Assembly: GCA_030549495.1 (NCBI GenBank)
Contig: JAUIRK010000855.1
Coordinates: forward strand, 134,001 to 198,000
Length of the DNA stretch: 64,000 nt
Direction of reading: 5' to 3'
Origin: Nectonema munidae
Taxonomy: Eukaryota > Nematomorpha > Nectonematoida > Nectonematidae
Shown in pieces: positions 1 through 13,800 of this stretch. A program made the position numbers and the translations under genes. How positions within the stretch are numbered: position 1 is the stretch's first letter; every line of letters begins with the position of its first letter. The notes under the pieces are model-generated. The model did not search any database and was not told the DNA's origin. It saw only the letters and a program-made list of their open reading frames with translations.

Positions 1-1805
1 AACTCTAATAAAGAATCTTGTTTTTTTAAAAATATAGATTTGAAATAGTAACATACAAATTTATTATCTTTTTTGAGAAGAATGAATAAACCCATCAACC
101 ATTAATTGAATTGGATATATTGAGAATGAAAATTTTTTTTAATGCAAATGAGTTTTTTTGATTGGTTAAATTAAGTACATTATATACGTATATACAAAAT
201 ATACAAATATATATGAAATTTTTTTGAATTAAAACATTTATGATAAATTAAAGTTAATATTGTTATTTAGAATGATTAGAGGATTCTAAAAATATATAAA
301 ACTTGCTTTTTTGTTGAATATATGTGAAGTCATAATTTTGAGGTCGTTTGAAAGGGCCTGAAAAATCGAAAATTAAAAAAATGGAAAATTCAAAAATTTT
401 AAAACGTATTCTGATAGAGTTTGATACGCTGATTCCGAATATGTAATTTATTTGAAATGAATCGATTGATTTTTTAATTTTTTTGAGGTCAAAGTTGGAA
501 TTTTTGTCATTTTTTCAAGTTCAAAGGCTAAAAAAGTATTTAAAAAAAAATTAATTTAAAATATTTTTACACTTTCGTAATCAGTATAAAATTTGCTTTA
601 AAATGAGATATTAAAATTAAAAATTGGATGAGTTTGAAATTTTTCAAAAATTTTGTATGGCCCTTACAATTTTTTAAAAAAATAAAAAAAATTATTTTCC
701 AATTTTTTCACCCTAGTATGTTTAAATAATAGGTTTATTTTATGAATATGGAAAAAAAAATGTAAAAAAATATTTCATTCTTTATTTTACACGCCAAAAT
801 ATAGTGAAACATAGCAAAATTGTACATGTTGTTCAAGGGCTTATAAAAATTTTTTTTGAATTTGTATCAAAACCAAAAATAATTCAAAAATGTAGGTAAA
901 AGGATGCTCTTTAAGATGCGCATGGTTTAAAATGTTTTTTAAAAAATTTCTCGCATAAAATTTTCTTTAAAATTTAAAAATTTGAAAATATCGACACAAA
1001 GTTTTTTTAAAAATTGTTAAAATCAAAAAAAATATATCAAAAATAAATATTTTTCAAAATTTTAAAATTCTAAAATAAAATTTAAGCAATTTTGAATAAG
1101 ATGATGTAAAAATTAGAAAAAAATAATTTTCTTTTGATGTAAAATTTTTGAATCAAATATGTCAACTTTTTGAAAATTCAAACCTTTTTTATAAAAAATG
1201 GTATATTTTTTTTCGAAATTTTTTTTTACAAAATCATTTATTTATAAAAGTACTTTAACTCACTTGAAATTTTTTTAAAAAATTTTAAAACATCTCGCGG
1301 GAATTGAAAAAGTGAGAAAATTTAGAGTTCAGGTACGGGTCAATGAACTCACTGTCAGGTCATTTAACTTAGACCACGTGATAGCGCTGCAGAAATGAGG
1401 TAGATGAACATTTTATAGCTTGGAAAAAACTTTTTTATTGTAAAAGTTATTTGACTTTGAATGCTAAAAGTAAAAAGAAAATCGGTTCGGTGAAACCAAA
1501 AAAAAGGGGCGAACTTGGAAGTAACCACTCGCATTTCCCTCATAGTGCACGTATCCTATCATTAAAAACTGGGAGTAAAATGAGAGAAAAAGTGAAAGAT
1601 TTGAAGGAAGCCACACAGCTGCACTAATACTTATCCACTCAGTGCTGTAAGTGCTCTTCCTATGCTAAGTCAATAGAACTTTCTAGATACTATCATCCAA
1701 CATACAACTGATTTTTACAAAAATGTTAATCGTCGGCCTTGTTAGTGTTAGACTGCGATAAAACATTTTTCATTGTATGATATAACTACCACTTCAATAT
1801 TTCAG
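1..1805. other. AT-rich flank upstream of the spliced gene
   Basis: Very AT-rich with long A and T runs and no convincing coding sequence. Base composition is more balanced at about 1310-1720, where a CACGTG E-box occurs at 1375-1380. This could be promoter or 5' exon sequence of the gene that follows, but no TATA box, start codon context or further exon could be established. Confidence 0.3.
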
Positions 1806-1898
1806 AGCATCCAAGCATTATTGAATTCCGAAGAGTTTGACAAGATCAGCAAAAGATATAGAGAGCTTGAAGATAAATATGGAAAACTTCAGAAACAA
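1806..1898 (+). CDS. Possible 5' exon, coiled-coil segment
   Basis: A segment after a good acceptor (ATATTTCAG) reads SIQALLNSEEFDKISKRY and continues with heptad-like charged sequence through KLQKQ, ending at a CAA|GTTAGC donor in phase 0. The helical, charged composition suits the coiled coil of the next exons. However, the phase does not join directly to the exon at 2669, which needs one preceding base, so another exon must lie between or this one belongs elsewhere. Confidence 0.4.
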
Positions 1899-4800
1899 GT
1901 TAGCCATTATTATAAATATTCAAATCGTATTATATCGACGAGGAGGCGACCTAAACTTCTGAATTTCAAGACAGTCATATTTTTTGTGGCGTTAGAAATT
2001 AAATTTTTTGATCAGGAGAATATCTAAAGTATTTTCGGAAATAATTTATTCAAAAAAAAATTTTGTAAAATAATTTTAATCAAGTCAGATTACAAAAATC
2101 TTATTTTTCATTAAAAAACAAACAAAATTGTATCTGATAATATTTTTGCAAACTTTATATCTTCCATATTTAACGTTTTGGAATCAATTTTTAAATTTTG
2201 GCTATAGATTTGTTGCAGTTAACACGATTTGCACTTTCAATAGCTCCAGAAATTTTTTTTCATAATTAACAGAGTCTAAACTTTCAAAGTCATTATTTTT
2301 TTATATTCACAAATGAATCTTGTTTTTTGAGATGGATGTGAACAACCATATTTCTGAGCCCAAGAAAATCTAGATGCTCACTTTCATATTTTTATCAAGT
2401 CTTCCTCAAATTCTGTGAAATCATATACAAATACGGGCCTCAGGACGCTTTGCTTCTCTATGATTTATTGCCCCCAGCTCCTGATGGAATCCCCTTGAAA
2501 TATATAAATGTATACACTTTCTTATAGTCCTGGCTTTAATATGTAATAAGGTTGTGTGGTTTTATTTGCATAATGTTAATTTTTCTCATTTACTTTGACA
2601 AGATTTAGCACAAGATATATTTGAGCCGTTGTCTGTACCTTTCGCATTTATAATGTATGTTGGCAGTTCCAAATGAAACTACTTTATTTCAAAATTATGA
2701 GCACTTATTTTGGTTAAAACGTTTTAATCCAGTATCTCTTTTTGTTAAGGATATCGATACACAAAACGATTTGTGTTCTTTGCGTAGCCAAATTGAAAAG
2801 TTGGACAGTAAAAGATTATCCATTCAAATAGAGTATGAAGAAACGAATCACGGAAGCCATAAAGAAGACAGCGATGGCAGTACGGATGAAGAAAACAGTG
2901 AAAAAGGCGCTTTCAATAAGTTAAAGGAAAAAGATATGCTACACTTATCTCTGACAAAACAACTTGAGATTTTGGTTAAGAAGTTGAAAGAAGATTACTT
3001 GCGACAACACACTAAGGTAAACTCTTTACTCAGTCATTTCCCCCTTCAAACTTAAACTTTTTTGTAATTTATTAATATAAATATTTTATAGCTAAAAATA
3101 ATTAAAAAGAAGAAAATTAACTAAATCCTACTTTATATTTTTGACAGTGGGAAGTATTATTTTCAGTTAGTTTCAGCGACAGTATCTTTTTTAAAATCCA
3201 AAATTCCATTCACCGTCCATTTTAGATTAATTTATAAAACGGCATTTTTTCGAAAAATGCCCTCGACTTCCAATAAAATTATTTCCTTTCAAAATTAAAA
3301 AGAATTTTCTTTGTTTCAAATATTTATGAGAAACAAATGTATGTTGTGCAAAAGATAGTATAATAAAATTGTCATGTTTTTCGTATGCAATGAATTTTTC
3401 TAAATCAATTTAACAAAATAATAATACTGGTTGAAGACGGCGTATGTAAGTTTTGTTCATTTGCTGCCCAAAGGTTTGTGAAATAAAGGGGTTGAATGCA
3501 GCAATAAGAGCTCGTTCACTATTCACGTCAACCTTAGTAAGGGAGGAGAGGGAGGGTGTCTTATTTATTGACAAGAGTTGACATTGAGGTCAATTAGAAG
3601 CAAAACAAAGTTGACAATTGGGAAGAGAGGGCTTGCAAATTGACAAAAATAGGTTAGCGACAATTTTGAACGACCACTAAGACCTCCATTACATATAATT
3701 TGATACAAGCCGACTTAGTCCTTTATTTCTGAATGAATACGAATTCAGCAAGCCAGTTTTAGTCATTTGGACTCAGCTCTAAATCAAAATGTTCTGAATC
3801 ATGATTTGAAAAAACAAATAATTACACATTTAGAAAATTTGAAAGCAGAATTTATGAGATACTTCCCAGATGTAGATAAAAATGGAGAAGCCTGGAAGTT
3901 TATTATAAATGCATTTCAATGTGAGATTGAAGATGTTTTAGATAATGTGCAAGAAGAGTTTCTTGAATTTAAATTTATCTCTATTGCTGAAAATGATTTA
4001 AAGAACTGGAACGTAAAGCTTTCTGGATAAAGTATCTTCCCATCTATCCAAAAATAGCATATAATGCTCCAAAGGTTTTGGTCCTTTTTGGATCAACCTA
4101 TCTTTGTGAAGCTGCGCTTTAGGCTTTATTTTCAATTAAAACAAAAACCAGAAATAGACTCGACATAGAAAATAATTTACGCTGCGCTATTTCTGGTATT
4201 AAACCGCGTATTCAACATATGGTGGCAAAAAACAATGTTAATTTTATTAAATTAAAAACAATTATTAATTAATATAATTAATAAAAAATTAAAAAGAATT
4301 ATATTGATTTTTTTGAAATAATGTTGAGTAAGAATGATAAATATTATAAAGAGTTTTAATCAAACTTTATAAGTTGGGTATGAAACTTCAGTTTTTTCTT
4401 GATTGAAAAAATTAATATAATAAGATTTGAAGCATAATTAAAAATGTTTTGAACTTCAGTTTTGCCAAGGTGCAAATTATTACTTGATAATTAAAATGTG
4501 GGTAAACATCTAAATGGTAAGGGGCGTATAAAAAAATAAGGGTCTAAGGGGGCGTGGGAAAGAAAAGGTTAAAAAGCACTGTCTTTGTTGTTCAATAATT
4601 AATTATTATAAGACTAACAACTCAACAATAATACAATTCTTGTAGACCAATAAAAATAGTTATGCTAGAAGATGTTCTCAGTTTTATTACCAATAGTAGA
4701 AAACAAAAAGATATAAAATAACGGTTTAAAATATCTTACCCATTTTATACTTCAACGTTTGAAAATTTTTTCGTAAAGTTTTACAAAAATTTATGAACGC

Positions 4801-7800
4801 CCTTTTTCACTTTAATAAAAGTATGGGTATTGTAAAGATCTGTTCTATTTCCTTCAATATTTCATTACTATATTGACAGATCAAAAAGATGAATACTTCA
4901 AAACATCTGATTGAGAAGCAGATGGAGGGAATGATGTCAGATATGCAATGGATGCTGATCTGTTGCAAGCAGAAAGATGCAGTAATTTACGACTTACTTA
5001 AAAGGAAGAAGCATAGTCACATAGATAAGATCAAAACGGTTAGCTTTCTATCAAAAAAGAACTCAAATCAAAGTTATGCGGTCGATCAAATCGATGTAAA
5101 GACTGATAACAACGACAGCTACCACCCTCAGAACACTGAGCATCCAAACTACTTCAATTTCTACTACAACAAAGTTTCTTCGGTGAAGATGTTTGCGAGT
5201 AAAAAAGAATTATCTTCCTATAACTTCAAAGATGAAAACAACTTCACCAACACGTTCAACAAGTGTCGTCACCAGGTCTTTTTTCTTATTTAACTCTTTT
5301 ACCAGATTTACCTCATGCATTTTATTACATTTAATTACTATTTTAAATTTGTTTTCGTCTTTTAATTTAATTAGGTTTGAAGCTCAGTTGTGTTAATTTG
5401 CAATTCGAAGGTAAAAAGTATCGTTAAATCTGATGTCTTTTGGGAAATATATAGAGAGTATTGTCAATAATATATATTACATGAATTATAAAGTTTTTAA
5501 AAATAAAATTTGTAATATTTTGAACAATCTTAACAACATACTCAATGTAATCACATATTCAGAATATTTGCTTACATTTTGGAACAAAATTAGTTTTAGA
5601 TATAATCAGCCTTGCTATATTTACGAATTATGTAATCTTTTGCAATTGAATTAGTTTATCTTTTACTGTATTTATATATTTTTCGATACCTTAAATCAAT
5701 GTGGAATCGATAGCTCCTACATTTGAAATTTATACAGAGTGAGCGCGCATGAACCCCGAGCGACAGATGCGAGATGCGTCTCCTGCCACCACTCAAAGAG
5801 AAATTTGCACAAGATAAAATGAAAGGTAAACATGTAAAAATGGAGTGAAGATAAATCTAGATTCAAATAATTATTTGAAAAGCCATTTTAAAATCAATTT
5901 ATTACTGTCTAGCTTTTGTAGGAGATGATAAAATTAGCCAATTAGATCTCTGATTTGAAGTTATTGACATTAAATTATGATAAAATTAGCCAATTAGATC
6001 TCTGATTTGAAGTTATTGACATTAAATTCTCCATCGGTAGGTAGCATTCTAAATTCAAGTTTAAATTTTATTTTTTTAGTAAAACTAATTCCTACTATAA
6101 AAGGGTGTTTGAGTGATATATTTATTGATACCAATTTGTGTAGCACTCTCGCTTTTCTTTCCCTCCGCTCCCTTTGCCAGCGCTATATGAGTATTTAACA
6201 TGCTATGTTGAAGCCGTGTGAAAGTGATATATTAAAAGAATTCAATCATATTTATTTATAACTTTATAAAAAGAATTCCTGAACAAAAATTTTCTTTGTT
6301 TGCTACTTTCAGAGAGATTCCATTGCTTATGTTGTGAATGTGAGAAGTAAGTGCAGCTCTCTGCCCTCTCTCAAAAAATTGGAGTCTCCTTTTCGTGAAG
6401 ACGATAGCGATTTCGATTCCGCAAACTTTTGCAGACTTTGCAACATGGACGAGACGTTTGGCGAAAAGGAGGACCAATGCACGATGGCCAAGAGTTGCGC
6501 AAGCAAATACAAAAAGCTACTCAACTTCAACAACCAATCCTGTATCAACATCAACTCCCAAACCAAAATATCCCACAAACTACAGAACTACAAAAGCACA
6601 TACAATAGGATTAAAAGTTTGGAAAACATTTTTGACAAATTTTGGAAAGGGTAAACACATATTCTAACATTCAGCTATAAAATTAAGGGAGGCTTTGGCT
6701 TTGCCAAAATATTTCTTTTGGCTTTGCCAGAACATGGTCCTAGATAGGAAAAATCTCTCGGTTGTTACATGCAATTGATGCAAACAATTACAATAATCAT
6801 CTTTTACTACTTTTAACTGACTTACTTTACAAAATTACGATTTTAAATGAGTGTTTTTAATATAGTTCTTTGGCTGTTAAATTTATCCAATATAACTTTT
6901 TCTCTGGGCATTTTATCTTATGCGTGATTTTATTCTGATACGTTAATTATAAGGCAGTTTAGAAATGTTTGAAATTCCTGCAACATTTAAAGATTAGAAG
7001 TAATCAATTATAATATTTTTTATCACGTTATGCTCAAAGTTAAACGATGTTATATTAAAATATTTAAAAGTAATTATTTTTATTTTAAACTTAAATATAA
7101 ACATTGTTTGCTTTCCTTCTGACTTCTTGCTAGAAAACAGGGTAAGATTAATCGTAGTTCACTCCTTAAGTCCATTTTTATCCTTTGAAAAATTATTCAT
7201 TTACATTCAAATTTATTCAAGCAATTTCTTATACACTGAATAGAAAAAACTTTTAGTACTTAGAAAAAGTGAGTCAAAATCAAAGAACTATGGGGCAGCC
7301 CCGTAAATTATTATTTATATTCATAAAAGTAAGAAAGCAAATTTGTTTGACAAAAAATATAATTTAAAAATTACAAAGTTTATTTATACAAAGCGATCAA
7401 ATCATATTTATTTATTTTACCCTAAGTTTTGACAACTTTTTTCAATGACAATATTTGTAATGTCTTTTTAAAATTCCTTAGCTGTTCTTAATTTGATCAG
7501 AGATGAAAAGTTTTGGCCTGTCAACTTCGTTTTATCAGAAGTTTTCATAGCTTGCATAAATTAAAATAGCTCTTCACAAACATTGAGATGATTTTTGTGG
7601 CAAAATTTTTAAATAGAATCTGCCTATAATATTATATTATTCTCTTTGCAGACACCTCTTTAATCCGTACCCTTTTCAAATCAGGACATTTTGCTGAAGC
7701 ATTAAAATAAGCCATAGCTAAAATAGTTTTTTGAATATGATAACTTATATTATCTGATTTGAGGACAGGTAGTTTCTGTGCTTTTTATACTTTTTCTTAG

Positions 7801-10800
7801 ATACGGACGGTCAAGCTACTATAGAAAAGCCGCTGAAAGTTTTACAACACAATGAATTAAGTACAGTGAAAACAGCTAAGTAACAAATGCGATAAGCATG
7901 AACACATGTTTTCTTTTATATCAGAGAAGAGAAAGAAATGGCCTCTCTTTGATCAAATATATATCAAATGTAGGATGCGTTTGAATAAATCGAAAAAATA
8001 TTTTCTTTTGTGTGTGATCTATGTGAACTGTTTCATGGGGAACAGGTTACATCTTCTTATATTTGTTTTCAGTTTAGTTTCATAAGTTTCTGTCTCTTTA
8101 ATTTAACTCAACTTTATTTAAATTCTGTCAGAATGTCTAAAACTAAGAGAAAAAATTTATGCCTTTCTGAAAAAAATTAAAATTATTTTTGAATATGAAA
8201 AGACAAATGTTAGTTATCGAGAATTATCCAAAGCTTTTAACTTTGGAAAGACTCAAATTAAACAAAAGCAAAAAGACGAATGCGAAGCTGCTTGATATGA
8301 AGATAATATTCAGACAAATAGAAAACGAGTTTGTTCACATTTGAAAAGTTAGGACTTGGAAAAATTTGTTTGAGCTTGTTTTCAAAAATGTAGATCTTTA
8401 AACATACCCATCTCTGGCCCAATGTTACAAGAAACAGCCAAAATTACAGCTGAAAAATTGAATTTATCGTATTTCAAAGCATCTACCGGATGGTTGAATA
8501 AATTTAGAAAAAGGAACAACATTATAGATTTAATTTACCTTTTGAAGAGAGAATTAATATTGAAGAAAATGAAGGTGGTGCTCATCTTAATTATCTTATT
8601 CGTCTAACAAAGAATTAAACAAAAGAATCCATTATGGCTATAGCACAATTTATTTGCTTTGACAAACATGAAAATGTTCATGAACAACTTTCGGATAATT
8701 GGCAGCAAGAAATGCTAAATCAACTTGGAGAAAACGATGAAGGTTCAATTCAAAAAGAATTGGAACAAAAGGAAGAAGAAGAAAACACTGAGCACTTCAT
8801 GGGCCGGGAACTTAACGATCTAACAAATTACACTAAACAACTGGCATTATTTTGGGCAAAAATTAATTTTATGAAAGGATTTGAACCCAAATGCACTGTG
8901 AAAGATAGTTTGAAAAAAGTTAGTTTGGTAATTTTTAAATATTTTGAATTTCAAATAAAATGGTTTTGTTTCTATACTTTGGAACCTAATTTTTCATTAT
9001 AAATATTTCTCTAATAAGGACACCGCTCTAATAAGGACACTTTACTCACTCCCATTGATGAGCGTATTATAGAAGTTTTACTGTATATAATTTGTATAAG
9101 GAAGGTGGTCCTTTGCAGAAACGAGTCAGGGTTTATTTATTCGTTTCAAATCACCTTAATAAATTTTGTAGATTTTATTTGTTTACCAATTTTCATAACA
9201 GGTGACGTAACATCATAAGTAATTTTTCTCAGATTATTTTCTTTTAATAGTTGGGAAGTTTTCCCTAAGCGACTAAAGCTCCGTATGTGTAGACATCTGA
9301 ATATTTTTTGATTTTAAGCTTTTTAATGTAAATTTAAGATCATCTAATGGCAAAGATAAAAAAGGCAAGACTCTAAGCTTCAGTAATTCTCGAGGCAAAG
9401 TTTACAAAAAAATATTTCGAAATGCTTCCCTGAAAACAGAAGCTGTGGATTTGGCAGAGCCAACAGGTTCTCTTGTTCTTGATCATCAAATCTCTCCCAA
9501 AAAGGATCGATTGTCTCCAAGCGGGTACAAATCAAGTTTTGTAAAGCAGTTGGACTCGTCCATTTGTCTTTCTCCGCCTCTAACTCACCTGCCCTTCAAA
9601 AGCTACCCAACGTACATGTCTGCGTGCAGCCTAAACTCAGAAACTTCGCAGTCCTGGTTCCATCACACGCACGAAGAAGAAGACAAAATTATCAGCACTC
9701 TCTCCTCTCCTGAAAACAAACACGTATCTTTTTTGATTCAATACGTGTTTATAATAATGTAAAAGAACCGATGGATCTAAAGTTTTATTCTCTTACAAAC
9801 TTGAGTTAATTAAGAAGGAAAAATTCTTCTTATATTTTTTATGCTTGAATTTTATTTAATAGAGTGTGGTTTTATGCTTTTAAATTTTATTTTGAAGAAA
9901 AGTGCGCCATAACACAAATTCTTACACTTTTGTCAGTCCACGCTAAAAAAGCTACTGAAGAATACATTTTGTGTTTATGAGTAAATACAAAAGAAAAAAT
10001 TAAACATGCTTTATTGTGTGCCTTACAAGATGTAGCAATAAAACTATTCCTTTCACTGATAACAATTTTGAAAATATAATAATGAGAGCAATAAAAGACA
10101 AAATCTCAACCACCTAAAAGCAGAATTGATGAGCAAATTATTTTAAAGTCACACATAAAAGCCTCAAAGCATTTTGACTTTTGTTATGAAATCGCAGATT
10201 TAAAGCAATTGTAATTTTAAGCAACAAATTTGATGCCGCATGATGAGTCTATTCATCATTTAGGAGCGAGCTCGTTGAATAATGCTTGTAAAAAGATAAT
10301 ATAGACAGACACACTCAAAAGATAGCGCCTTCGAACTACCTTTCAACGCGTTAACCACCAGAATAATCAGACGATATCTAGTATAAAGCAGAAGATTTAA
10401 GCATTAATAAACGCAGACGATTCACATTTTTGTAAAGTCGACATATGTCGAGTCGACTGTGGTGGATAACCGCTTAAAAGCTTCTTTCCATTGTGTATTG
10501 CCTTTACTTACCACCTACTATTTTATATTGGCACTATTTTCCCATGTTCCGCAAAATTTCAACGTTGGCGATAAAGAAGCGTTTTTTTCGAAGGCGCTTG
10601 ATACATAAAGTTTTGAGTGTGTCCTCTCAACTATTCTCAATAAAGATGCACGCATTCTAAAAATTAATAAGGTGCAAACATTCTTCATAATGGATTAGGG
10701 TTAGGGCACGTTTGTCCAATAAATATTGTTGAATAAAAATCTCGCCCATGCCAAAGTCATCACTGATCATGATGGTATATAAGGCGTCCATTCAGCCTGG

Positions 10801-13800
10801 AAAAGATGATCTTGTAAGTTACATAAAGTTGGCCTTTATCTATATTATAATTACTTAAATAAAACAAAGTTTGGAAGAGCTGAATGTGCAGTATCAGAAA
10901 AATTACCCCTAAAGACAACTCTCCCCTAGGCTAGGCTGTTGAATCTGTTGATGGCGATCTACAAGGCGATCGCTGAGCTTTCTTTGTTTAATCATTGGTT
11001 GATTCTGTTTATTCTTGCTCCTCATATTTGTTTGTTTCAATTGTATTTTGATATTTTTACTTTTTTAATACCATTATCAATTTTCAAAAATATTAAAGCA
11101 AAAATAATTAAAATTGAAATACCAAGAGGTAAATTTTTTATCGTATTAAACATTATCAAAATGTAAATAATATATGCATTTGCAACCGTTGAGTGCGTTG
11201 GCAAATAGTGCCAATATTTCATTATTATAAATCTTAGAGTGAGAATTGGATTTCCTATTTTTCTTCATTTCCTTAATTTTAAATATTCTCTTCCACTTTT
11301 CAAGATTTAATCAGCGCTTAATAAATCGATTCATGAAGGTTGACCTGGACTCGGCATTCCGGGCGGGCCACGATATCCGAAAGGATGGGTGCGAACGCCA
11401 CAAACAACTTAACTTAATTTCTATTTTTAAAGCTGAAATATTTTATTTTTGCCCAACTTTCCTATAATTTAACATTTGTTTTTGAACAAGTGATTCAGCA
11501 AAGGAACCAATCATGAAGAAGAAGCATTAACACCCAACTACACCTAAAACAGTTAACCTGCTACAAATGTAATATGTTAGAACTAGTAGTTAAGTAGTTA
11601 GTTTAAATGTAAAAGAATAATAGTAGTTTTTTTATTTTTATTTTCTTTAATATTTATCTGCAAAGTGTCTTTTAGTGAATTATTTTTTCAGAAATTGTCG
11701 TATATAAGCGTACACTTATATTAAAATTATAAACTTATTTTATATTTAAAAAAGCCTAATTCGAGTGAAAGAACCGTGAAACATTTGATGAAGTTTTTGA
11801 AAAAAGATTCAATGTCTGCCGGAAAATTTCTACTGGATTCACCGAAAAAACTCCACATTAAATGCGTGATCGAACAAGACTCGACAACTCTTTCACAATT
11901 CATTGAAGTTGGATGGCAAAGACCAAAAATCATAAATACTTCATATGCTCCACAATTAATTGGATACAAAGTATGGAATGATTGATACTTTTCATTATGA
12001 ATAATTTAAGTCATTTTATCTAAAGTGCTTCAAGAAATTCAGTCGTACCGACAAAACACTCATGCATTAGAATTTATAGTTTAGAAAATGAAGTATGAAA
12101 GTATTGTTATAACACTTTAAGTCTCAAAATGAGAGCTGAGGAAATATTTATAATTCAAGAAGAGATTTTCTAAATCCTTAGAATGATTGCAAAGAACATC
12201 CATTTGTGTAACTACATATTATGATCTGAATTAGTTGGCTTCACTTTTAAAGAGCGATTTCTTGGTGCTATGAGGAAAATACATATACTTAAATTAATTT
12301 CTTGTTTTGAAATTTTTAGCTTTCCATAGACGCCAACAAATACATCGATATACCTCAGCCTTTTTCAACAAGCTTTACGATTTCCTCCATAAGCCTCACA
12401 AATCCCATGCACATCTCCATACAAGCAGTGTACTCTTGTGGGCAGTCTTCAGCTCTGACATACGCTCTTTACAAGGGGTGTGTGCTGATGCAGTACGCTA
12501 GTGAACACAACAGATCTAGTCAAAGCCAAAAGCCGGACTCTCTAATGAAGGTAACTTCACCTACACACATTATTGCTCGCATTTCTAAAGATATTGCCTC
12601 ATCTGTACGGTGATGTTTCGCCACCAAACTGGTTCAAATGCTAGTCATATACCAAGGATATTGAGTATTCTTTCAAGACAAATCAAGGTTTTTGAGATTT
12701 AATTTACAAATTTTGATTCACTCATCTAAAATAATGAAATGAATGTGTCAATTTTTTTATAAAAAGACCAATCATTATTCATGTGGTATTTTCCGAAATA
12801 CTTCAAGCAACGTCAAGGAAAAATAAACTATTTCCGATCTTACCAGATTTCAATATTTTTAATTGAAAAGTGACATAAAAATGGGAAAAATATTAATTTC
12901 GATATTTTGAATACTTGTGTAGGTATTATGAAAGCTTCTTTTGACTAAAATTAGTATGATTCTCTCATGGTTCATAAATTAACTTAGTTGAATTTTAAAA
13001 AATCCTTGAAAAATAATGTTATCCTCTTGTATTTATAAATTTCAAAATGACATAAAAACGGTGAAAGACAAAATATTTTCATTCCTAAAATTTTCATACC
13101 TTGCGAGTTCTTTTTCAATTTTAAAAAATCATTGAAATTTCAATCTTTTGTCAGTATATTTTACAAATGATAACTTAAATATTTGTAAAAAATCGACAGA
13201 GATAAGACTTAAAATTCTTCAAAAATTTAATGAAATAAACAGAAAACGAATCTTTTTTGATCAAATAAAAAATGATCGCTATTATTGACAAAATTAATTT
13301 ATATCATAAGTAAAGCTTGAGCGTAAAACGAAAAATTCAAATCAAAATTTATCTACACGTATCTATCATTCTATAAAACCTACCCTACCCTTTTTTCTCA
13401 ATTTCATAACATAATAAGCGAGGAGCGAACGCTTATTTGCCAGGAACAAAGATTGTGTTACACACATATAAAGTTTTTTACACATATATACTCACTTTCA
13501 AGTATGCTGAATTCAGTGGTATGTCATTTTTTTTATCAAAACCAATCAAACCTGCCAAAAATGATTTCAATATGACAGCTCATGTCAAAATTAAATTTTT
13601 ACTTATAAAAGTTTTTATAAATATATACCCATTTTCAAGCATGTAGAATTTAGTAGTCATCTTTTTTTTAAATAAAATCAATGAAACTTGTCAAAAAATT
13701 GATTTATATATGACAGCTCATTCAAAATTAAAATTTTTATTGAAATACTTATAAAAAGTTTTTTACATATATATACAATTTTCCAGTATGCCCAATTTAA

